A DNA stretch of 64,000 nt, from NCBI GenBank assembly GCA_039000515.1, contig JBCFYV010000935.1, positions 61,914,346-61,978,345 on the forward strand, given 5' to 3'. Below the pieces are notes generated by a model that had not been told where the DNA came from, made no database searches, and saw only the letters and a list, made by a program, of their open reading frames with translations. The translations under genes and the position numbers were made by a program. This document shows positions 1 to 9,700 of the stretch, piece after piece (positions within the stretch are counted from its first letter, which is position 1; each line of letters begins with the position of its first letter). The DNA comes from Timema cristinae. Lineage: Eukaryota; Arthropoda; Insecta; Phasmatodea; Timematidae.

Positions 1-2000
1 GTCCATCTGCTAACTTTAGGGTTGATAGTTTGGCGTACTCGCAAACAATTCCAACAGCATTCGCCATTCAAATTGTCAAGGTCAAGTGTCCACCCACAAA
101 TTTGGATAAAATTGAAGAAAAAAAAATTGTGTTGTATCTTATTTTCAGGAGACAAGGACTGCCTTAAAAAGCGTCTTATGAGGTTTCAATTTAATGAATT
201 TTCCTGAGGGAGGAACCCCCCAGTTTGCCCCCCCCCCCCCCCACGGAGAAAAAGCCTGTGGGCGCCCTTGTGCAGATGACGTTCGGTATAGTTTGTTCAC
301 GTCTCGTAAACTCTAAAATGTCGTAGCCTCTTGTTACAAATTATTTTGTATATTCAGTAAAGCTTCTATTGCATGTTATTGTAGTGTAATCAGCTCTAAA
401 TAATTGGGTTTAATTTTAGTAAACAGTTTGTTTTCAAACATTCCAAATTCTGTGCCTGTGGTTTGCTCGAGTTGTTATGCTAAGTTAAGTGAATCCTGAT
501 CACGCACTAGTTTCTTTAAATTAAGTGAACCTTAAATCCAGGTTACGTTCCATTAACATTAAGCTGATTGTGATCTCAGCAATATTAACTTGTGTACACT
601 CATGGGTAGACTCATAAGTTACCTCTGTGCCTCACTTTAAATTTTCCAATATTTCTTATATTTGATAAAACTTGTCAAGTAAGGTTTGTATATGGAATAA
701 AAAAAGTATCAAAAAATATACAAAATATTTTATTTTCTAGTGTTTAATAATCCCCTTTTCATTGCTTCGTATATTATTTATTTAAAAAAATATAATTTTA
801 TTATTGTACACTTATAAATATGTTTAGGTTAGGATTTGTTTTGGTAACTACAATGTGTGCGTTTATAAGGGTTAACCTAAATCAACAAGACTGTGGACTA
901 AAGTGAATACACTGTAAGCCAGTTAAAATGCCAAGTAACCTATATTAAAACATACCTATACTATTAAGGATACCTAGTGTATACTTAAATTTCAGTCAAA
1001 ACTCTTCAGTCGTTCTAACTAGAGTGATGCATCTAAACATTACTTTTTATTTTTGAACTTTACTAATGTTGTTATTTAGCACACCTTATTAGTGAATTAA
1101 GTGTGGTAAATCAGATCAGTTAGAAAAAATATCAATGTTACAAAAGATTATACCTAAGAGCCTCCTAAATGCAATTAAATGTACCAACATACACGTCCTT
1201 TCCGAGGCTGTTTCTATTTTTGCTAGCATTCCTACATTCACTATCAGCTTGCTAAGCCCGTCAAAGCTTCACCCTTACCCCGTTAGCCGCCATTTTCAGA
1301 TTCATTGTCAGACCTTCAGGACCACCGTGGCGGTACCAGGGACAAAGCCCCCCATTATACTTCACCCTGACAAGCATTCCCCTACTTTAGCCATTGTCCA
1401 TCTCTCACGAAGTGGACAAGGGGATGGACTTTGAAAGAAAAGTGGCTGAGGAAGTTTGTAAAGACCGATAGGAATGTAAGCGGATGTGCCAGACGACCCG
1501 CAGAGGTGACAATGCCGGATGATGATGATGATTATGATTAATTGGTGTAGAAATTAGACTAGAGTAGCTCAAGGTTGTGTGGTTATTTAGCGTTGGCTAC
1601 TAAATACCGGTACAAACACTTCATTACATCATCTTGTGGAACAAAACAATAAACCTACCAGTATTTACTGTAATTTTTTTATACCTATACTATTTTAAGT
1701 CATTTGATAGTATAAAAAACATTTCTCAGATATACAAATCAGTAGGTATGCTAGCAATAGTGGAAATCTTTTAACTTATTGAAATGTGACCATATCATGA
1801 ACTTGTCCCTGCCTTATAACTTTCAAAAACCTGATAAATAATCTAGCTTATCATTTTAATATTTTATAAGGGCTTACATCGAATGAAAATAGGTTGTAAG
1901 TAAAATAAGCAGGTAGGTGCTTTAACACATGTATAATTCAGAATTATATTCATACAGATTACTTTTAGGAAAAAAGAGCCAAGCTTGCCTACCATTTATT
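1..2000. other. No recognisable gene; AT-rich with a poly-C run
   Basis: No supportable exon was found. There is a C homopolymer near 228-242. An open frame at 1135-1434 has no recognised domain; it is followed by a short run of GAT repeats near 1517-1530, which looks like the end of an old retroposed sequence. The last bases (1995-2000) are the poly(A) signal of the neighbouring minus-strand gene. Confidence 0.5.
1995..2000 (-). promoter_or_regulatory. Poly(A) signal AATAAA directly after the THAP stop codon
   Basis: The minus strand reads TGA (2003-2001) followed at once by AATAAA (2000-1995). This implies a very short 3' UTR and supports the downstream frame as the true end of the THAP gene. 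Confidence 0.6.
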
Positions 2001-2803
2001 TCAATGGTCTACTTCTATTTGATTGTGTTTTAAAGTTGACTCCAAATCATTAATTCTAGATTTCAGTTTGGATATTAACTCTCTTTGCTCTTCGATGGTT
2101 TTCGCATCCTGACTTTTTTGACTGGTTAAGTCTGAGTCTAATAGTGAAACTTGAATACCTATATTTCTGGTCATTGACAAAATATTAATGTCATCAAGCT
2201 CGGTCAAAGTTTCACACTCCTCAAAGTCTTCTTCTTCTTCTTCAGACTTTATCATAGGCCTATTAAACTTTACATAACTAATTTGTCCCCGAGTTTCTAT
2301 AGGAAACTCAACAAGCTCGGTAACAATTTCATTTTCACCCACATCCGCTCCTTCATATTTAAAATACAGATTTTCCCGCTGGTTGTGTTTTTCAACATTT
2401 ATATTTTTTCGATATGGCAATGCACTATACTTTACATTTTTTCTTCTATTTTAATCTCTCCTTCCTCTAGAACTGTATACTTTCTCTTCTTTGGTGTATT
2501 TTTAATATTCCCGGGCACTTTCTTAAAATTGTCATGATAGTGACCAAAAATTGAAGGACAGGTATATGGAAGAAGCCTTTTATTTGTAGTTGAAATACTG
2601 AAACATTCTGGAGTGAAATGTCTATTACACACAACTGACTTGTTTGTAGGTTCCCAGAGGGAGCCGGGTTCCTTTCCCTGACGTGCTATTCTCAAAACCC
2701 ATTCTCGTTTGAGTTTCTCATCATTAGGGAAAAGATGAAAGCTTAAATTACGTTCCTTGGGATTACCACCACTTTTACAAAAAGGGACACAACAATATAC
2801 CAT
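2001..2803 (-). CDS. THAP-domain zinc-finger protein with coiled-coil tail, frameshifted
   Basis: THAP proteins are C2CH zinc-dependent DNA-binding proteins, often transcription factors or transposase relatives. The first frame (2803 to 2432) begins MVYCCVPFCKS and shows the THAP features in order: C-x4-C near the N terminus, an invariant W after the lysine/arginine-rich region (REWVLRI), the C-x2-H pair (VVCNRHF), and an LPYTCPSIF segment in place of the AVPTIF box. It ends at a TAA after 123 residues. The next frame, open down to 2001, is acidic (a run of six E/D) and ends in a heptad-like segment (SKLKSRINDLESTL) of the coiled-coil type common at THAP C termini. One extra A in the six-A run at 2437-2442 would join both into one 267-residue reading frame, as 803+1 nt is divisible by three. 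The ATG at 2803 is chosen because THAP domains begin at this methionine. The break may be an assembly error or real inactivation; a short intron could not be fitted in phase. Confidence 0.82.
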
Positions 2804-3739
2804 TTTAAATATAGTATGCAATAAGACAACAATTTAGGTGCTCTCACCTCATATACTATTTTAAAAGTTTAATTTATAAACAAATAAATAAGGTTATTGT
2901 ATAGATACCCTTCAAGATTATAGACAATCTTGTATGACATTTGGTTAAAACTTTATTTAGTTGAAATTAAAGATTTAGAGAAAGCTGTAGAGTATTTTGG
3001 TTGATCTAAATAATACAATTGGTGTGAAGCTCAAATATTACCATCTGATGTAATTATTTTTCTTGAATCTACATTAAATAAACTAGACATTTTGTGTGAA
3101 CGATTTATAAAATAATAAAGGAATATCACTTATTTACTTAGTATGTCAGTATTATCGAATTAACACTTTCAAGGAAATAAAATGACACTGAAATGTAATC
3201 GCAGAGATAGTAATCATAGATAGAGGAATATGATAAACATATTTTAAGTTCAGTAGAAAACAGAATACTACGTTCGTGAGTTGTTTTTGTTGTTATATAA
3301 CCTAGCGAGATAGATGAGAACTATATTTGTAAGTGCGCCATCCTGGTGAACGTAACAATAAAAATAAAAGGAAACTTTTAAATACACAACTAATATTATT
3401 CACATTAACAAAAACTAGTTTATAGCTAAAATGATACTTTTTGTCTGGAAATACCTAAAATTATAAAATATCAAATAACTGGAACACCACACATAAGTAG
3501 CTTTAAAGGTAAAGTACAATCTAGTCTTGCCCTCTATCATCGCATTTTGAACTATTTATATGTTTAATGTAATATTTTCCTCATGTTGGCAGCCAAAAGT
3601 TGGCTAAAGGTAGTGAGTGTGTAAAACTTTGTGTTATGTTTTATTTTAGTTTATATGAAATTACAAAACGCGCTATTTGCACTTTTATTCTTATGACATT
3701 GTTTATTATGAGAGACACACTTTGACAACGTTTGCTTGG
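2804..3739. promoter_or_regulatory. Divergent intergenic region between THAP and TLC-like genes
   Basis: The two start codons lie 936 bp apart on opposite strands, so both promoters and 5' UTRs must lie here unless upstream noncoding exons exist. The DNA is AT-rich. I saw no convincing core promoter motif and no known repeat. Shared bidirectional control is an inference from spacing only. Confidence 0.4.
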
Positions 3740-6700
3740 ATGGCAAATTTATTTGGAAGTGAAAACTTTATATCATGGTTATTTTTTATGGTTTTCATAT
3801 GGTTCATCATTTATAGTTTATATTCAAAATGGGTTGGTGTAAGTTCAAGTTTCAGTTTAATTCTCACTAAGGCATTATATTTATTTTTTGAACAAGTGTA
3901 GGTGTGTCCTAAATCCTTGGCAGGTTTTTTTTCTCAATATAACACAAATACGCACGCAAACTTTTAATACAATAGAGGCGTATATCACGAAAGGGAAGTA
4001 TAAGATGCGGTGCTAAATAATACTGATACAAGATATTAAAAACCAGTAACCAAACCCTTCCTTCACCTCTGACAAGACATCTTGTGAATGTGGGGAATGC
4101 CAGGCCTCCACCGTGGTTCGGATTCCTCGTTAAACTGTAGGTCCTTTATTTCATCTCACAATCACCCTAACATTACACATTAGCGTAAGTGCGTATAACC
4201 CGAAACGGGTAGTAAGACGCGGTGCTAATAATAATAATAATAAAAAACCAGTAAAGGAATATATATACCTTGCACGAAAAAATTAGCTGATTCCGTGGAT
4301 GCAAATGCAGAATATTTGATTGCTTCCTAAGTTCAGTTGTAGTATCATAACAAAATGAAAAGTTGCAGGGGTCCAAACCATAAAATCAAAAGTTTTCTGC
4401 CAATTCAAATATATTTAACTTAACAATAATTTTGACACGTCTTTCATAAATTCCTTTTTACAGCGTTCCGACACCTGAGGTCACTCAATAGTATGTCATC
4501 CTACTGAGCTAGGGGTGCTGGGTTCCATTCCTGGCACAACCGAAAAACTTGTCGTTGGTGAAATATGAGTTTACCCTTTCACACTGATAAATAAATGGCC
4601 TGGGGATGATAGTTGTGTCTGTTGTAGATTTAAGTTAATTTATAAATTGTCTACTGATATAATCAGTCATTTCAACAAGTGCATGTTAAATACTTGAAAT
4701 ATGTAATAATAGTAGTTTTTTTTAAACCACCACCTTAAAAGTGATACAATTGATATTTTATTCTTCTTTGGAACAGGTTGTTTTGAGGCGCATGTCTCTG
4801 TCTGTGTTGGACTGCAGTCATGTGATTGACGCTTCATGGAATGCTGCTTTCATTATTGGAAGTTTTCCTCTTGGCATGCAAAAACTTCTCACTCTCTCTA
4901 GTTTTGTTGAAAAAGGACAGTACATTTCTAATGGGCAATATTTTCAAGAAATATTATTTTTGGACGAACGTGAAACTCAAGCTAATGTTACTTTAATGTT
5001 TTATATTTTATGTAGTTACTATGTTCATTATTTCTTCATGGCATATTCAAAACGAGGTTTGGGGTTTGAATTTTTTGAGAGAGGATCATTTGTGTTATTT
5101 TTTACAATTTCTTACATTTTAAGGTGAGTTAATGTTGACTAGTTACTACCAATCCCTTTTAAACAATATTATCACATAGGAATAATTAGATAATATATTT
5201 GTATGCAAGGTTAGGGTTTGAGTTACCTCCTTTCTCCAAGTGATTTCCAAGGCATTAACTCCCTTATATCCTTCTTGAAATAATCCTAGTTTCAAACAAA
5301 TTTATTTAACGTAATATACAAATGTATACTAAGCCAAGCTACGGGCAAAAGTAAGGAAAGAGGCTTTATTATTTTTAGTAAGAAATACATTTAAAACAAG
5401 TACTAAGGGTGTGCGAAGCTTCTAAAACCTCGCTTCAAATAAATGTCAGCTTCAACTTAAATTCAAAAGTAAGATTCTGGATTCGACAATCGCAAAGCTT
5501 TGTCAATAAAAATAGTTTTAAAGTTAAATTAAAGGCTGTGGAGTTGGTACGCTAAGACTTTGACCCCTTAATAAATGGCTAAAGTAATTAATTAGTAATA
5601 AAAATTGACTGCATTAGAACGCACCATTAAAGATGACTTAATGGGAAGCTTCTTTGGCATTGTGAATTTATTTTTGAATAAATTTGTCAATCCAAATGAT
5701 ATTTTAGGTCTTTAAAAATAAAAATAATAATAATAAAATAATAAAAATAAACGATGACGGTAATACTGAGGCCTATAAAATATTGTTATAGGCTTATACT
5801 ATAAGTTTTTGTTAAGAAGTCGATACATTTTTACCGATTCCACAGTCTAGGTTAAACTACCCATTCACGTTCAAGTTTTTTTTTTGCTGTTATTTAAATC
5901 GCACGTTAATGTTCATCTGACAAATATCTAAAATAATTAAATTACCTGTTGTTAGTAATATGATTATCATTTTAGAATGAAATATTTCAGTTATATTTTC
6001 ATTATAACATTTTTAAAACAACACCCAATATATAAAGTTATGTATAGTTATGCCACATATAATATTCTATTCTGACATTAAATATATTTTTTTAAATATT
6101 CAAATTTTAATTTATCTTCAGGAATATTTTAATATCCTTTGATTCAACTTGGCTTCATATTTAAAAAGTGGACTTCACACATCCCAAATGTACTATGGTC
6201 ATATTTTCTACAGGCACAAACTTAAAGAATATGTTTAGGCAATTGAGTGTAATAGGTTCGATTCCCTTGTCCAGGTTCCATTTTAAAATAATTTATATTA
6301 ATTGAGTACATAAGTTAGCGGAAACCATTAATTTTACCTTACCGCCGCTACCTGAGCTTTAGATCTGTAAAATTTACAATTTCTCACCATCCTACAACTT
6401 ACCCAAGGCACACAATTTCCCACCATCCTACAACTTACCCAAGGCACACAATTTCCCACCATACTACAACTTACCCAAGGCACACAATTTCCCACCATCC
6501 TACAACCTACCCAAGGCACATGATTTCCCACCATCTTATAACTTACCCAAGGCACACAATTTCCCACCATACTACAACTTACCCAAGGCACACAATTTCC
6601 CACCATCCTACAACTTACCCAAGGCACACAATTTCCCACCATACTACAACTTACCCAAGGCACACAATTTCCCACCATCTTACAACTTACCCAAGGCACA

Positions 6701-9700
6701 CAATTTCCCACCATTCTACAACTTACCCAAGGCACACAATTTCCCACCATTCTACAACTTACCCAAGGCACACAATTTCCCACCATTCTACAACTTACCC
6801 AAGGCACACAATTTCCCACCATTCTACAACTTACCCAAGGCACACAATTTCCCACCATCTTACAACTTACCCAAGGCACACAATTTCCCACCATTCTACA
6901 ACTTACCCAAGGCACACAATTTCCCACCATCTTACAACTTACCCAAGGCACACAATTTCCCACCATCTTACAACTTACCCAAGGCACACAATTTCCCACC
7001 ATTCTACAACTTACCCAAGGCACACAATTTCCCACCATTCTACAACTTACCCAAGGCACACAATTTCCTACAACTTACCCAAGGCACACAATTTACCACC
7101 ATTCTACAACTTACCCAAGGCACACAATTTCCTACAACTTACCCAAGGCACACAATTTCCCACCATCTTACAACTTACCCAAGGCACATGATTTCCCACC
7201 ATCTTATAACTTACCCAAAGCACACAATTTCCCACCATCCTACAACTTACCCAAGGCACACAATTTCCCACCATACTACAACTTACCCAAGGCACACAAT
7301 TTCCCACCATCTTACAACTTACCCAAGGCACACAATTTCCCACCATTCTACAACTTACCCAAGGCACACAATTTCCCACCATTCTACAACTTACCCAAGG
7401 CACACAATTTCCCACCATTCTACAACTTACCCAAGGCACACAATTTCCCACCATTCTACAACTTACCCAAGGCACACAATTTCCCACCATCTTACAACTT
7501 ACCCAAGGCACACAATTTCCCACCATTCTACAACTTACCCAAGGCACACAATTTCCCACCATCTTACAACTTACCCAAGGCACACAATTTCCCACCATCT
7601 TACAACTTACCCAAGGCACACAATTTCCCACCATTCTACAACTTACCCAAGGCACACAATTTCCCACCATTCTACAACTTACCCAAGGCACACAATTTCC
7701 TACAACTTACCCAAGGCACACAATTTCCCACCATTCTACAACTTACCCAAGGCACACAATTTCCTACAACTTACCCAAGGCACACAATTTCCCACCATCT
7801 TACAACTTACTCCAGACATACAATTTCCCACCATCTTACAACTTACCCAAGACACAATTTCCCACAATCCTACAACTTACCCAAGGCACACAATTTCCCA
7901 CAACTTACCCAAGGCACACAATTTCCCACCATCCTACAACTTACCCAAGGCACACAATTTCCAACAGAATATTGAAACCCTTACAAAATTTTACATAGCC
8001 TATAGATTGAGGTGTTCATCATATTTTGAACATCTCATAATTGATTAATAATTTGTTTCCTTTCCATAGACCTGATTACAAAAATATTAATTAAATTACA
8101 TTTAAAGTAAATTTAAACCTATTGGTCTATTATACTATGGTATTAACAAATTATTGTTTGCGGACTGTAGGCCTAAAAAAATATCACAATATAGGTTATG
8201 TAGACTTCAATAATCGTTAATCGATTCTAAATTATGTGTTGTTAATTACCTAAGAAATTAAACATTCTAATCCACTAACAATAATGAATGAGGTAATTAA
8301 CAGCATTGTTTTCTTACAGGCGCATGCATTTTGGTCTAGCAGTAATGATGCTTATAAACTTATCCCTACTTTTAGCTGAACTGACCAGAGTTATGGTCAG
8401 TCTCAGCAGGAAGGAAAAACCGGTGGCTCTCAAATACATGTCGATTGTTCTGTTTGGTTTTTATTGCATATTTTGGTAAGCAAATGACCCACATTCTGTT
8501 TAAATTATGCACTTTTATGAAAGAAGCATCTTTTGTTGGTTTGGGCATGTTGAGAGGATGAGAGTGGATCGTGTGATGAATCAAATATATGAAGGTAGAG
8601 TGTGTGGATAAGAAGGAAGGGTAGCCCATGGAATATGTGGATAAATGCTGTAGATAAATGTGTGAATAAAATACATATTAAGAGTTTTAAGAATAAAAAA
8701 TAATGTATGACTCAGTGTGTGGATGAATTTGAAATGAAGAAAGTACAAAAGGATAGGAGTGTGGAAATTAGTGAGATGATTAGTCGAGTTTGTTTTTTTT
8801 TGGTTAAATGCACATTTTCTTGCCTACCCCATAAGGAATGATTAGTTATGTACACTAACCCCATGAGTTCTTTGGTGCTGAATGACAGCTGATAAACACA
8901 TGTTTTTGCAGATCATCTGGTTCGGCGTAGGAATACATAATTTGGTCTGGTAGCTTTTTAAAGCTGTGAGCTGTCAGCACCAAAGAAGCCATGGGGCTAC
9001 TGTATGTATGTATGTAAGAATGTATTTCTTGAAACTTGCAAAAGTAAATGATAGGTAGCTAAATCAAAATACACTTCTACTAATTTAGTTTCTACAACTT
9101 TGGACTTCAATCTTTCAAGGTGCTCCATATATGGTCCTGTTGATGAATTTTACTATGGAAGTGTTCTATTAAAACATTATGGTTGATTGCAGGTCATTAC
9201 TCTTTCTGTTTTTGATACCATGCCATTTGCTGTGGACAGCTTCTGGCTCCAGGGTCGCCAACTCGGACATGCCTGCCCTAGCTATCTTGAAGGTTTCTCT
9301 CTGGGGATATTATCTCCTTGTATTAGTTTCATCTGTAAGTTATTATATAAGTGACGTAATTAAAGGCTAGCTGTTATATTTGATAGTTACGGTTACAACT
9401 GCATTTAAATACCATATTATTTAAATTGAAAATTGACAGCTAGACACAAGAATTGAACCCAGTAGCTTTAGCTCAGTACACCAACGTTCTGTCCGCTGAG
9501 CTATTCTGGATTTGTCCTAACCCAAGTTCAATCATCACTGATCCAAAAGTCCCAGGTTTGATTCCTGTATCCAAGTCAATTCTCAATTTAAAGAATATTA
9601 GATGAGTGTTTATGTAAACTTTTCACAATAGTGGATTACTTGATAAGCCTTTGATGCACATTTGCCTTAACATACTACCTACTTGTCCTCTCGGCTAGGC

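Noticed and set aside
1135..1434. 99-codon open frame
   Set aside because: No domain, no splice context and no conserved composition; possibly part of an old repeat.
3677..3739. Upstream extension of the TLC-like protein
   Set aside because: The frame upstream of 3740 has no ATG before the stop at 3656-3658. A non-ATG start is not needed.
6376..7962. Array of direct repeats as a possible CRISPR
   Set aside because: There are no unique spacers; the units are contiguous and the setting is eukaryotic.
6334..8048. Long repetitive open frames on both strands (12-residue periods)
   Set aside because: They are a by-product of a 36-bp unit lacking stops in several frames. They lie in an intron, run on both strands, and show no start context or homology.
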